Assembly (NCBI RefSeq): GCF_014490725.1
Contig: NZ_JACOQL010000002.1
Coordinates: forward strand, 310,001 to 374,000
Length of the DNA: 64,000 nt
Direction: 5' to 3'
From: Paracoccus amoyensis
Lineage (GTDB): Bacteria; Pseudomonadota; Alphaproteobacteria; Rhodobacterales; Rhodobacteraceae
In this document: positions 55,831-64,000 of the stretch, piece by piece
How positions within the stretch are numbered: position 1 is the first letter of the stretch
Layout of the letters: each line of letters begins with the position of its first letter
Translations under genes and position numbers: made by a program
Notes under the pieces: generated by a model
Told to the model about the DNA's origin: nothing
The model's database searches: none
The model's input: the letters and a program-made list of their open reading frames with translations, nothing else

Positions 55831-56234
55831 AGAACGTGCCGAATCCATCGCTGAAAATGCGGGATGGCTTGCGGATGTCTCAGGTAGTCGGTGATTGGCA
55901 TCATGCACCAGCGCTGCCCTTCATTGCCGAATTGAATCGTTGTGATTTCAGCCCTCGTCAGCTGTCCGATAAACAGCCACGACACCGCGCCCGGTTGGTG
56001 GGCCGAAGGAAATTCACGCCCGGTCAACCGATCAGCCGACAGGTTCAGGGAAAATTCCTCGTCCAACTCGCGCAAAGCGCATTCGATCGGGGTTTCATGA
56101 CCCTCTCGACCGCCGCCGGGCAAGTCCCAGTGGGACGGATAGGGCAGGTGGGCGAAGTCGTCGCGCAGATAGGTCAACATCATCCCCCGCTGCGTCAGAA
56201 GCAGTTTGGCGCCGTTGAAGGGGCTATGGTCCAT
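55827..56234 (-). CDS. NUDIX hydrolase
   Basis: A 135-residue phosphohydrolase. The NUDIX box runs GGGREGHETPIECALRELDEE, matching G-x5-E-x7-REUxEE. The strand before it is HWDLPGGG. It cleaves nucleoside diphosphates linked to another group; the substrate is not predictable. It is 26 bases downstream of the N-formylglutamate amidohydrolase gene on the same strand, probably in one message. Confidence 0.88.
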   Translation of the reverse strand: MDHSPFNGAKLLLTQRGMMLTYLRDDFAHLPYPSHWDLPGGGREGHETPIECALRELDEEFSLNLSADRLTGREFPSAHQPGAVSWLFIGQLTRAEITTIQFGNEGQRWCMMPITDYLRHPQAIPHFQRWIRHVL

Positions 56235-56260
56235 GTGCCGTGCGGGCCTATCGTGCGGGC

Positions 56261-57109
56261 CTATTCTGCGGCGATTCCGGTATCAGCGGTGATGCTGTCA
56301 AAGGTTGCCAAACTGCGGATCGCCCGTGAAATCTTGGCCACGAACAGGTCAAATTCGGGCAGTGGGGTGATCGTCTTTTCATCCATGTAAAGCGAACGAT
56401 TGATTTCCATCTGCACGACATGGACGTTGCGACCCGGGCGACCATAAGCAGAACAGATATATGCCCCCGAGAAGGGGGAATTGACGCGGACCTTCCAGCC
56501 TTCTTCCTTTGCAGCCATAATCACCGCCTCGGTCACGCGGGCCGAGGCTGAAAGACCGTGCCGATTGCCCAGGACGATATCCGGCCGTGGTTCGCCAAGG
56601 TGGTTCAGCGCGTCCGCCGGCATCGAGTGCATGTCGATCAGGATGGCCTGACCGAATCGGGCACGGGCTTCGGCGATAAGTCCGGCCAGGGCCTGATGAT
56701 ATGGCCGCCAATAAGTATTGATTCGGCGCTCGGCCTCTTGCCGGTCAATCGGGCGGTCGTGAATCGTCCGGCCCTGAGCGACGACGCGGGGAATCACGCC
56801 AAGCCCGGCCAAAGTGCGCTGGTTCAGCGGATGTCGCGGCACGCCCCGCACCACCAGAGGGTCGATTTCATCTGCCCCCCGGTTCAGATCGACGATGCAG
56901 CGCGGCACCTGTGCGCGGATCGTTGCGGCGCCAAATTCATCTGCTTTTTCAATGAATTGGTCAACGAATGCGTCTTCTGATGAACGCACCGCTTCTTTCG
57001 ATAATCTGGTCCCGGACATGAACCAGTCCGGATAGATGTTACCCGAGTGAGGGGATCCAAAAATGACACCACTCACCCAATGTTTGGGTTTGCTTATCAG
57101 GACGGGCAT
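56261..57109 (-). CDS. N-formylglutamate amidohydrolase family protein
   Basis: A 282-residue zinc hydrolase. FGSPHSGNIYPDWF, CIVDLNRGADEIDP, LIDMHSMPADALNH and VQMEINRSLYMDE are the FGase family blocks, with metal-binding His/Asp/Glu residues. It releases formate from N-formylglutamate in histidine breakdown or acts on a related amide. ATG 57109 (MPVLISKPKHW) is preferred to an upstream in-frame start at 57187. No hut genes are nearby. Confidence 0.85.
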   Translation of the reverse strand: MPVLISKPKHWVSGVIFGSPHSGNIYPDWFMSGTRLSKEAVRSSEDAFVDQFIEKADEFGAATIRAQVPRCIVDLNRGADEIDPLVVRGVPRHPLNQRTLAGLGVIPRVVAQGRTIHDRPIDRQEAERRINTYWRPYHQALAGLIAEARARFGQAILIDMHSMPADALNHLGEPRPDIVLGNRHGLSASARVTEAVIMAAKEEGWKVRVNSPFSGAYICSAYGRPGRNVHVVQMEINRSLYMDEKTITPLPEFDLFVAKISRAIRSLATFDSITADTGIAAE

Positions 57110-57284
57110 ATCTGATTGGTCAGTCACGGGCAGACTCGGAACAGCTGTTTCAGGTAGTATATATAAACCACATCTTTCTTGCTCCAATAGCTCTTGAAAC
57201 CTTCAAATCACAGCTATATAGACACGCGGACCACGGCGGTTCAGCTTTGTTTCTAACAGGAAAACGGCAGAATCACCAAGGAAC

Positions 57285-57359
57285 GGGCGGTTAGCTCAGC
57301 GGTAGAGCACTACGTTGACATCGTAGTGGCCACTGGTTCGATCCCAGTACCGCCCACCA
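57285..57359 (+). tRNA. tRNA-Val (anticodon GAC)
   Basis: A complete cloverleaf. Acceptor GGGCGGT pairs with ACCGCCC, D-stem GCTC/GAGC, anticodon stem CTACG/CGTAG around loop TTGACAT with anticodon GAC at 57317-57319, and T-stem ACTGG/CCAGT with TTCGATC. The CCA end is encoded. Confidence 0.95.
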
Positions 57360-57439
57360 TTATTTCGCCGCCCCCGGCCATGTCGGGGGCATTTCGTTTT
57401 CCAAGCGGCAGCGACGCGCCGCGACGATGGAGAAGACCG

Positions 57440-57565
57440 ATGAAGGTTCGCAACTCGCTCCGCTCGCTCAAGAGCCGGCACCGCGACTGCCAAGTCGTGC
57501 GCCGCAAGGGCCGCATTTATGTGATCAACAAGACCAACCGCCGCTTCAAGGCCCGTCAGGGCTGA
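57440..57565 (+). CDS. rpmJ: 50S ribosomal protein L36
   Basis: A 41-residue ribosomal protein (begins [14 protein letters not shown], ends RFKARQG). It is the form without the full zinc-ribbon: only one Cys (HRDCQVVRR) remains of the usual three Cys and one His. Many bacteria carry this C-minus paralogue outside the main ribosomal clusters. GGAGAAG precedes the ATG by 5 bases. It follows tRNA-Val and is closed by a strong terminator. Confidence 0.95.
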   Translation: MKVRNSLRSLKSRHRDCQVVRRKGRIYVINKTNRRFKARQG

Positions 57566-57592
57566 TCTGCGGGATCACTGTGAAAACGAAAC

Positions 57593-57617
57593 AACCCGCC
57601 AATCCGGCGGGTTTTTT
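57593..57617 (+). terminator. Rho-independent terminator after rpmJ
   Basis: AACCCGCC (57593-57600) pairs with GGCGGGTT (57606-57613) around AATCC, followed by further T to 57617. A textbook intrinsic terminator 27 bases after the stop. Confidence 0.95.
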
Positions 57618-57629
57618 CATGGCCTCAGC

Positions 57630-58133
57630 ATGATTGTCAGAACGCACCAGCAGCACGGCACCCGGTCCACCGCGATCTATTCGGATTGCGAAACCTATCG
57701 CTATGCGCTGACGCGGGAATGGGGTGCGGGGGGCAAGATCATGTTCGTGATGCTGAACCCCTCGACCGCAGATGAATTGCGTAACGATCCAACGATCGAG
57801 CGTTGTGAAAGGCGCGCCCGACAGCTGGATTGTGGCGCGTTCCGGGTGATGAATCTGTTTGCGTTTCGTGCGACGGATCCACGGGACCTGAAGCGGGCGG
57901 AGTTGCCGGTTGGGTCCAGCAATGACGACATGCTGCGCCAGGCGGCCGTTTGGGCGGACCTGATCCTGTGTGGCTGGGGGGTGCACGGCGCACATCGCGG
58001 GCGTGACGCCGAGGTGAAGGATCTGTTCCGGTCGGCAAATTGCGAACTGTGGCACCTGGGTCTGACCAAGGCGGGTTTGCCCCGCCACCCGCTTTATATT
58101 TCATATGCGGTTCAGCCCGAATTGTGGCGTTAA
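57630..58133 (+). CDS. DUF1643 domain protein
   Basis: A 167-residue protein of the DUF1643 family, whose role is not established. Family blocks are YRYALTREWGAGGKIMFVML, NPSTADELRNDPTIERC, GAFRVMNLFAFRATDP and LCGWGVHG. The gene starts just after the rpmJ terminator, with only a weak ribosome-binding site, and stands alone. Confidence 0.85.
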   Translation: MIVRTHQQHGTRSTAIYSDCETYRYALTREWGAGGKIMFVMLNPSTADELRNDPTIERCERRARQLDCGAFRVMNLFAFRATDPRDLKRAELPVGSSNDDMLRQAAVWADLILCGWGVHGAHRGRDAEVKDLFRSANCELWHLGLTKAGLPRHPLYISYAVQPELWR

Positions 58134-58225
58134 CTCTTTGGTAAGATAATATTTCGTTAACGCTGCCGGGTGGCGGTATGGATGAATCCGGTTACATCCT
58201 TTGATTCACGCGAAAGGCGCGGGAA

Positions 58226-59167
58226 ATGTTGACGATTGCGGCGTTGATGGCGCTGTTTACAATCGGCCTTGCGGTCGATTTTTCCAGCGGCGGCGATCAT
58301 GCCGAGCCAGGGGATGAGCCAACGGCTCCGCCCATTCCGGACGATGATCCGCCATCGACGATGCCAGGCGCGGTCAGCGAAGTGACGGGTGGCGCCAATC
58401 CTCAGCCGGAAACGGATGGTGGCGCCAGAGTGACGGGCGATGAGTCCGCTGATTTTCTGATGGGTGGCGATGGTGACGACACTTTGATCGGTTGGGGCGA
58501 TGCCGATGATCTGCGCGGCGGGCAGGGTGCCGATAACATTTACGGAGGTGATGGTGACGACTGGGTTCAGGGCGAAGGCGATTATGGCGCCGGCGGCGAT
58601 GATGAAATCCATGGCGGGGACGGGAATGATTCGCTTGCGGGGCAGGGGGGACACGACCTGATCTGGGGCGACGACGGCAATGACACGCTGCTGGGCGGTG
58701 AGGGTGACGACACCCAATTCGGCGGCAGGGGAACGGACTGGCTATCCGGCAACGACGGCGATGATGTGCTGGTCTCTGGCGGCGGTGCAGATGATCTGGA
58801 CGGCGGCGATGGCGACGATCAACTGGTTGGGCACGGCGATGCGCAGACCGTATTTCTGCGGGGCGGTGATGGGAACGATACCCTGATGCCCGGCGCCGGT
58901 GATTTTGCCGAAGGATTACAAGGGAATGACCGCTTTGTTCTGGGCCATACAGGGGGCGAAATCCCGATCATTGCTGATTTCGATGCCCGCGAAGATCAGA
59001 TCGTTCTGCATCTCCCTGAGAAAATTGTAGATGACGTGCAACTGGATCTGCGGCAGGACGCGGATGGCACGTCGGTTCTGACAGTCAATGGTGAGCCGAT
59101 CGGGCGGCTTTTGCAGGCGGGCGATCTGAAAACCACGGATATCATTATCGAACGATTGCCGGGCTGA
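58226..59167 (+). CDS. RTX calcium-binding repeat protein
   Basis: A 313-residue protein. It opens with a short hydrophobic segment ([19 protein letters not shown]), then a Pro/Asp-rich linker to about residue 65, then some 14 RTX-type nonapeptides ([25 protein letters not shown]), and a C-terminal beta domain ([18 protein letters not shown]). The N-terminal segment could be a signal peptide or membrane anchor, which is unusual with RTX repeats. Such proteins may be surface-attached calcium binders. No type I exporter is nearby. Confidence 0.8.
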   Translation: MLTIAALMALFTIGLAVDFSSGGDHAEPGDEPTAPPIPDDDPPSTMPGAVSEVTGGANPQPETDGGARVTGDESADFLMGGDGDDTLIGWGDADDLRGGQGADNIYGGDGDDWVQGEGDYGAGGDDEIHGGDGNDSLAGQGGHDLIWGDDGNDTLLGGEGDDTQFGGRGTDWLSGNDGDDVLVSGGGADDLDGGDGDDQLVGHGDAQTVFLRGGDGNDTLMPGAGDFAEGLQGNDRFVLGHTGGEIPIIADFDAREDQIVLHLPEKIVDDVQLDLRQDADGTSVLTVNGEPIGRLLQAGDLKTTDIIIERLPG

Positions 59168-59300
59168 CAGGCCAGAAATTCCTTTCATTCCGATTTCGCA
59201 TCGCCTATACGCGCTCATCCGCTACGGCGGGTACTCCACGGGCCTGCGCTGGACGACATCCCGGCCTGTGCCATAACCCCTAATCCGAAAGGAGATCCCG

Positions 59301-59570
59301 ATGTCGATCACCGTCGAAGAAAAGAACCGCGTCATCAAAGAATTCGGCACGAAAGAAGGCGATACTGGTTCGCCGGAAGTGCAAGTCGCGATCCTGACCT
59401 CGCGTATCACCACCCTGACCGAGCATTTCAAGACGCACAAGAAAGACAACCACAGCCGCCGTGGGCTGCTGATGATGGTTGCTCAGCGTCGTAAGCTGCT
59501 GGACTATCTGAAGGGCAAAGACGAAGGCCGCTATCAGGACCTGATCAAGCGTCTGGGCATCCGTCGCTAA
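59301..59570 (+). CDS. rpsO: 30S ribosomal protein S15
   Basis: An 89-residue ribosomal protein (starts [35 protein letters not shown] and [20 protein letters not shown] are conserved). A strong AAGGAG precedes the ATG. In most bacteria pnp follows directly; here 3.1 kb intervene, holding a terminator, gene relics and three small genes. Confidence 0.98.
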   Translation: MSITVEEKNRVIKEFGTKEGDTGSPEVQVAILTSRITTLTEHFKTHKKDNHSRRGLLMMVAQRRKLLDYLKGKDEGRYQDLIKRLGIRR

Positions 59571-59594
59571 TCGGCACTGTCTGGTGGACATTCA

Positions 59595-59624
59595 AACGCC
59601 CGCAGCGAAGACTGCGGGCGTTTT
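59595..59624 (+). terminator. Rho-independent terminator after rpsO
   Basis: AACGCCCGCAG (59595-59605) pairs perfectly with CTGCGGGCGTT (59612-59622) around a 6-base loop, with TTTT at the 3' side. Confidence 0.95.
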
Positions 59625-59718
59625 GCGTTGGGCATGCCGAAAGACATGCGCTGATTTGAAGGTATTTTTCTGACTGTGTCGCAAACTTGCCCAAAGCGGG
59701 CAGAAGCCACGGGCAATA

Positions 59719-59995
59719 ATGGTTTCTTGCACAGACTACCGCGTTATGCCGGACAAGATCACTCAATCCGGCCCCGGAAAGCTGTTCGTTTGCCGTAATG
59801 CAGGCAATATCGTGCCGCGATTTTCGACCATGAATAGAGGTGTCCTCGGCAATCGAATATGCAGTCATGGCGCTGAATGTCAGCGATATCATCCTCTGCG
59901 GACATTCCGACTGCGGCGCGAAGAAAGGGCTGTGCTGCCCGCATTCGGTAGGGCCTATGCCGAACGTCGCCAGTTGGTTGCGCCACAGTTACGCC
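59719..59995 (+). pseudogene. Beta-carbonic anhydrase remnant
   Basis: Pieces of a beta-class carbonic anhydrase lie in two frames. The first (59719 on) encodes SCTDYRVMPDKITQSGPGKL and FVCRNAGNIVPRF, with the zinc Cys and the Asp-Arg dyad. Near 59835 the frame changes, and SSAIEYAVMALNVSDIILC, GHSDCGAKKG and MPNVASWLRHSYA follow, with zinc His and Cys. The N-terminus and the C-terminal third are missing, and the frame then runs into SulP sequence. It is a decayed gene. Confidence 0.8.
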
Positions 59996-60738
59996 ACCTA
60001 TTCGGCTGACCGGATGCATGACGGCCCGCGCACCCGGCTGAACAAGGAATTGATCGCGCAGGGTGTGGGCAATGGCTTGGCCGGCCTGTTGGGCGGCCCG
60101 CCGCGGACAGGCGTGATCGTGCGTTCCTCGGCCAATGTGCAGGCAGGTGCGAAAACACGGGTTTCGGCCATCTTGCGCGGGGTCTGGATTCTGGCGCTGG
60201 TCGCCCTGATCCCAAGCGTCTTGGGGCTTGTTCCGCTGACTGCACCGGCTGCCGTGCTTTTGGTAACGGGATTGACGCTGATCGGCTTGCAGCAAATTCG
60301 CGATCTGCTGAAACGCTATGGTGCGCTTCCGCTGGCAATCCGGGGGCGACCATGACGACGGTCGTCCTGCACGATCTGCTGATCGGCGTTGCAGTGGGTA
60401 TCGCCATTTCACTGGTCGAGGTGGTGCCCTATATCCGCCGTCGGTTTTCTGTCACCTGCCGGCAGCATCATCACGGGGTCGAGCTGTCTTTGACCGGTGC
60501 CGTGACCTGCAAAGACGTCCCGAAATTTCTTGAGGCTTTGGAAGGTTTGCCCGAAGAACAGGCGCTTCATCTGAACACCCGGCGTTTGCGCTATGAGGAT
60601 CATACCAGCGCGGAAACCTTCACCGACCGGATTCGTCGTCAGACCAAAGCCGGTCAACGGATCGAGATGACGCCACCACGCAATGCGCAGCCTTTGCTGG
60701 GCCGAATTGTGAAGCAATTTGCGACGGCAACGGGTTAA
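59996..60738 (+). pseudogene. SulP anion transporter remnant
   Basis: Downstream of the carbonic anhydrase piece and in the same frame is the central-to-late part of a SulP permease: DRMHDGPRTRLNKELIAQG, GVIVRSSANVQAGAKTRVSA and membrane segments to about 60355. A one-base frame change at about 60345 leads into TTVVLHDLLIGVAVGIAISL and a STAS-like tail ending at 60738. The N-terminal half and further membrane helices are absent. SulP and carbonic anhydrase genes are natural neighbours (bicarbonate uptake), so a deletion probably joined the two remnants. Confidence 0.75.
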
Positions 60739-60832
60739 GCCATGCGGCTAACCTACCCTGTTAACCTACCCTGCCAGCGCGCCGACAGTGCTGGCGGGGG
60801 CATCGCATGAGGTCGCGCAGGTTTCCGTCGGT

Positions 60833-61423
60833 CTAGGACCAGTCATTCATGCCTTTGCCCGCAAGGATTTTGGGCGCGGCCTTTTCGATGCGTGCGTCGC
60901 GTGTTTTCGATTGTTTGGCCGTGGAAAAATGCAGCACCCAGCCACGTTGACGGCCGGGTGTCAGCGCTTCGAAAGCGGCTTTGAATCTATCATCGCCATC
61001 CAGTCGACGGATCAGTTCTTCGGGATATTCCAGATCATCCTTGGGAAAGCTGATCTTTGCGCCGGATTCTTCGACCTGGATCGCTTCGGCGATATAGGCC
61101 CGGATCGTTTCTTCGGCTGCCTTGATCTGCGCCACATCGGTGAAGTTCACGATCTTGGACGACCGGGAATTTTCACCCGGTAGCTCCAGGATGTTCTGTG
61201 GATCTGTCAGAAGGATGCCTTTGAAAAAGCCCAGCGTCGCGCGATCCTTGAAGCCCCAGACAATCGCGACATTGCCGCCATCATAGGTATAGACAGGGGA
61301 ATGCCACTTGAATTCCTCGGTCAGTGGGGTGTCCAGAAGGATTGCGCGCAAGGCGTGCAATTCGTCGCGCCAATCAGTCAGCTTTTCAAAGAATGCACTG
61401 GCCTTGGAGTTGGTGTCAGGCAT
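60833..61423 (-). CDS. YdeI-like DUF1801 family protein
   Basis: A 196-residue cytoplasmic protein of the YdeI/OmpD-associated family. An N-terminal DUF1801 domain (LRAILLDTPLTEEFKWHSPV, GGNVAIVWGFKDRATLGFFK) is followed by the C-terminal segment ([35 protein letters not shown]) typical of bacteriocin-protection-like YdeI proteins. Biochemical role unknown. AGAGGA precedes the ATG. Confidence 0.85.
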   Translation of the reverse strand: MPDTNSKASAFFEKLTDWRDELHALRAILLDTPLTEEFKWHSPVYTYDGGNVAIVWGFKDRATLGFFKGILLTDPQNILELPGENSRSSKIVNFTDVAQIKAAEETIRAYIAEAIQVEESGAKISFPKDDLEYPEELIRRLDGDDRFKAAFEALTPGRQRGWVLHFSTAKQSKTRDARIEKAAPKILAGKGMNDWS

Positions 61424-61447
61424 CTGATCCTCTGGTTTCAGGGGTGG

Positions 61448-61750
61448 TTATTCCCGTGGATGTGAATAGCTGACAACCCTGCCGGTTGCGTCAACATTGC
61501 AAAGATGCCGCCGGTCGCCGTCGATCGCCTCGACATTGGCGATGCCGTCAGCTTCGGACAGCCAGCGTGCGGTGATGTCGACGATGGATTTGTTAAGATG
61601 GGTCGCAACCGTCGCAGTGCACGCCGCCTGTTGCTGGCTGCGAATGTCGACGTCGGAACTGGCTGGTGCCGCCGCTTGGGTGCAGGCCGTCAGCAAGACA
61701 AGTGGCAGCAAACGCAAGCCGGGGGGCAGCAGGAAAAGGACAGGGCGCAT
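61448..61750 (-). CDS. Small predicted lipoprotein
   Basis: A 100-residue protein with a hydrophobic N-terminal segment ending in the lipobox LLTAC (Cys23), so a likely lipoprotein. The mature part has two further Cys residues (QQAACTATV, RRHLCNVDA) that could form a disulfide, and a DATGRVVSYSHPRE tail. No family recognised. GGAG lies 7 bases before the ATG. Confidence 0.7.
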   Translation of the reverse strand: MRPVLFLLPPGLRLLPLVLLTACTQAAAPASSDVDIRSQQQAACTATVATHLNKSIVDITARWLSEADGIANVEAIDGDRRHLCNVDATGRVVSYSHPRE

Positions 61751-61815
61751 CGCAAGCTCCGAAGGACCGATCAGGTTGAGGTTAGCATTGTTCTTCGTTT
61801 CGGAAAACCGGCCGC

Positions 61816-62424
61816 TTATGCGACGGCTTTCTCCGCGCCCGCCTGACCGTAAACCTGCGTCAGCCGTTCCTTTTCGTCATCGGTGCAGATCGCGCTCAGC
61901 GCCCCGGCGGCGATGAATTGAACATAGCCGACAGTGTCTGCCAGAATAGGGATTCCAGACCGATGGTCTTGGGGCTTCGGTAACTGGCGACCACCCAAGA
62001 ACGGGTGCTTCAGCCGATATTTCATTGCGTCATAGGTCGCTAATTCGATGCGTCCGGCCGTATCTATGACCTGCCCCAGCTTGGTCAGCCGCTCGATCAG
62101 GCGTAACAACGCCAGCGCGATCGATGAAATAACGACAAGCGTGACGACAAACACCACCGCGCGGCCTTGCGGGCCATAGGCGCTGATCTTCAAAGCCACC
62201 AACCCGACGATGGCAAAGATCGTAACCGTCAACATACTGGTGGCCGGGATGCTCGACAGGCTGTCAATCGCATCCACAGTAATATCCAGCGGCAAAGGCC
62301 AAGGCAGATGGCGCGACGACAACGATGCGATGAGAGCCGCCAGCAGCCCCACCACCGCATAGGCCGAGACATGCGCCATCCGTGTTTGACTGGCGCGGCC
62401 AAGCGACCAGCTGAGTTTTCCCAT
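61816..62424 (-). CDS. DUF2254-like membrane protein, internally shortened
   Basis: About 202 residues from ATG 62424 (MGKLSWSLGRASQTRMAHVS). The pieces ITVDAIDSLSSIPATSMLTV, GRAVVFVVTLVV, LRLIERLTKLGQVIDTAGRI and KHPFLGGRQL match the DUF2254 membrane family, usually over 400 residues. About 55 residues seem missing between SMLTVT and AIVGLVALK, and the C-terminal half is short (GYVQFIAAGALSAICTDDE to the end). It keeps an open frame, so it may be a decaying or minimal version. Function unknown. Confidence 0.55.
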   Translation of the reverse strand: MGKLSWSLGRASQTRMAHVSAYAVVGLLAALIASLSSRHLPWPLPLDITVDAIDSLSSIPATSMLTVTIFAIVGLVALKISAYGPQGRAVVFVVTLVVISSIALALLRLIERLTKLGQVIDTAGRIELATYDAMKYRLKHPFLGGRQLPKPQDHRSGIPILADTVGYVQFIAAGALSAICTDDEKERLTQVYGQAGAEKAVA

Positions 62425-62683
62425 GCTGCCCCCGGAAAGCGTTTTGTCCGTAAAGGATAAACGCAAACGCGCTTGACGGGCATGTGGTTGCGTCAATCGC
62501 AATGACCGTTTGCTGCACCATGCAAGTCCACTTCCCATACCCGTGAAATTCATGTAAAGGCCGCCTATCTATGACGTGACGCCCACGCCCCGGGGCACAT
62601 GCATAAGGATAGGGGCGGCGGCAATGGGGCCGCCATTTGGCAAGAGGCGACCGGAGGGCCGGATCGCACTCAGAGGAAATCAG

Positions 62684-64000
62684 ATGAAATTTGATGCAGT
62701 CAAGAAATCCATTCAGTGGGGTCAGGACACTCTGACACTGGAAACGGGCAAGGTTGCCCGTCAGGCTGACGGCTCGGTCATCGCCACTTTGGGCGAAACC
62801 AGCGTCATGGCCAACGTGACCTTCGCGAAAGAACCGAAACCGGGTCAGGACTTTTTCCCGCTGACGGTTCACTATCAGGAAAAATACTACGCTGCCGGTA
62901 AAATCCCCGGCGGTTTCTTCAAACGTGAAGCACGCCCGTCCGAGAAAGAGACGCTGACCGCGCGTCTGATCGACCGTCCGTGCCGTCCGTTGTTTGCACC
63001 GGGCTTCAAGAATGAAGTGCTGGTGATGTGCACCGTGCTGTCGCATGATCTGGTCAACGATCCCGATATCGTCGCCATGATCGCCGCCTCGGCTGCGCTG
63101 ACCATTTCAGGCGTTCCGTTCATGGGCCCGATCGGTGCGGCACGCGTTGGTTTCGTCGATGGCGAATATGTCCTGAACCCGGAAGTTTCGGATATGGACC
63201 AGCTGCGCAACAACCCCGAACAGCGTCTGGATCTGGTCGTTGCTGGCACCAAAGACGCCGTGATGATGGTCGAATCGGAAGCCTACGAGCTGACCGAAGA
63301 GGAAATGCTGGGCGCCGTGAAATTCGGTCACGAGCAGATGCAGCCGGTTATCGACCTGATCATCGATCTGGCCGAAGACGCCGCAAAAGAGCCGTTCGAC
63401 TTTCAGTCGCCTGATTACAGCGCACTGTATCAGCGTGTGAAAACCCTGGGCGAAGACGGTATGCGCAACGCCTATGCCATCATCGACAAAAGCGAACGTC
63501 GCGATGCGATTCAGGTCGTTCGCGAAACGATCGTGGCCGAACTGTCCGAAGACGAACTGGCGGATCCGAACCTTGGTTCGGCGCTGAAAAAGCTGGAATC
63601 GGGCGTTCTGCGCGGTGATGTGGTCAAGAACGGCAAACGCATCGACGGCCGCGACACCAAGACGGTTCGCGCCATCGACAGCGAAGTGGGCGTTCTGCCC
63701 CGCACCCATGGCTCGGCCCTGTTCACCCGTGGTGAAACGCAGGCGCTGGTCGTGACCACGCTGGGCACCGGCGACGACGAACAGATCATCGACGCGTTGC
63801 ATGGCAATTCGCGCAGCAACTTCCTGCTGCATTACAACTTCCCGCCCTATTCGGTCGGCGAAGTTGGCCGCGTGGGATCGCCGGGCCGTCGCGAGATTGG
63901 TCACGGCAAACTGGCATGGCGTGCGTTGCAAGCCGTTCTGCCGGCTGCGACCGACTTCCCCTATACCATCCGCGTCGTGTCCGAGATCACCGAATCGAAC
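62684..64000 (+). CDS. pnp: Polynucleotide phosphorylase, 5' part
   Basis: The first 439 codons; the gene runs past the window end. The start [20 protein letters not shown] follows GAGG at normal spacing. The first RNase PH domain has [14 protein letters not shown] and [11 protein letters not shown]; an alpha-helical linker follows, and the second RNase PH domain begins near [18 protein letters not shown] with [15 protein letters not shown]. It degrades RNA phosphorolytically from the 3' end and is part of the degradosome. It is separated from rpsO by gene relics, so co-transcription with rpsO, common elsewhere, is unlikely here. Confidence 0.97.
   Translation, partial: MKFDAVKKSIQWGQDTLTLETGKVARQADGSVIATLGETSVMANVTFAKEPKPGQDFFPLTVHYQEKYYAAGKIPGGFFKREARPSEKETLTARLIDRPCRPLFAPGFKNEVLVMCTVLSHDLVNDPDIVAMIAASAALTISGVPFMGPIGAARVGFVDGEYVLNPEVSDMDQLRNNPEQRLDLVVAGTKDAVMMVESEAYELTEEEMLGAVKFGHEQMQPVIDLIIDLAEDAAKEPFDFQSPDYSALYQRVKTLGEDGMRNAYAIIDKSERRDAIQVVRETIVAELSEDELADPNLGSALKKLESGVLRGDVVKNGKRIDGRDTKTVRAIDSEVGVLPRTHGSALFTRGETQALVVTTLGTGDDEQIIDALHGNSRSNFLLHYNFPPYSVGEVGRVGSPGRREIGHGKLAWRALQAVLPAATDFPYTIRVVSEITESN

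Noticed and set aside
58440..58880. Periodic GGCGATGG-type DNA repeats, considered as a CRISPR or tandem array
   Set aside because: The period is set by RTX nonapeptide codons, units are not identical, and there are no spacers.
59759..60412. 217-codon minus-strand open frame opposite the carbonic anhydrase/SulP relic
   Set aside because: The plus strand carries unmistakable carbonic anhydrase and SulP motifs; the minus frame is Arg/Gln-rich noise.

Overview
The window is GC-rich alphaproteobacterial chromosome, most likely a Rhodobacteraceae member close to Paracoccus. The evidence is a nas cluster in the Paracoccus order (nasT-S-A-B-G-H-C), an frc fructose operon with a ROK regulator, TAXI-type TRAP transport, and a Rhodobacteraceae-style intergenic repeat inside frcK. 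Naming is by reading protein motifs; no database search was run.

Layout. 1-5.6 kb: class III aminotransferase, MarR regulator, TAXI-TRAP importer with DUF1850 protein. 5.8-9.3 kb: large secreted-type nuclease. 9.4-14.2 kb: fructose ABC operon frcR<>frcBCAK. 14.2-24.3 kb: nitrate assimilation on the minus strand (nasTS, nitrate/nitrite transporter, nirB, nirD, cynS, a frameshifted FNT channel, nitrate reductase), with an RNA leader that looks like a two-hairpin ANTAR target overlapping a terminator. 24.4-29.2 kb: thiC with TPP riboswitch, glycerate kinase, SLC13 transporter. 29.3-36.3 kb: LysR/aldo-keto reductase/MFS unit, DUF2585 protein, serralysin protease, peptidase T. 36.3-40.6 kb: kup potassium uptake divergent from a KdpD/KdpE-like pair. 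40.6-47.3 kb: AT-richer HNH gene, carB, Xre/RES toxin-antitoxin pair, orphan BrnA-like gene. 47.4-49.4 kb: msrB-msrA and a nitronate monooxygenase. 49.4-51.4 kb: a Cys-rich two-repeat protein followed by a DUF692 (MNIO) enzyme gene broken by a frameshift. 51.5-57.6 kb: clpB with a sigma-32 promoter, pyrF, NUDIX, N-formylglutamate amidohydrolase, tRNA-Val, rpmJ. 57.6-64 kb: DUF1643, RTX protein, rpsO, relics of carbonic anhydrase, SulP and DUF2254 genes, then pnp running off the end.

How the parts work together. The nas genes import nitrate, reduce it to nitrite and ammonium, and appear controlled by NasS/NasT antitermination. FrcR, FrcBCA and FrcK form a sugar uptake and phosphorylation unit. 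The KdpDE-like pair next to kup suggests potassium-responsive control of a non-Kdp transporter.

Most unusual: the small operon at 49.4-51.3 kb. It joins a duplicated Cys/His-swapped protein to an MNIO enzyme carrying an extra C-terminal domain, and may be an undescribed peptide-modification or metal-handling system. Two genes (the FNT channel and the MNIO) each look one base short of an intact frame. These are either real lesions or sequence errors, and the raw reads should decide.
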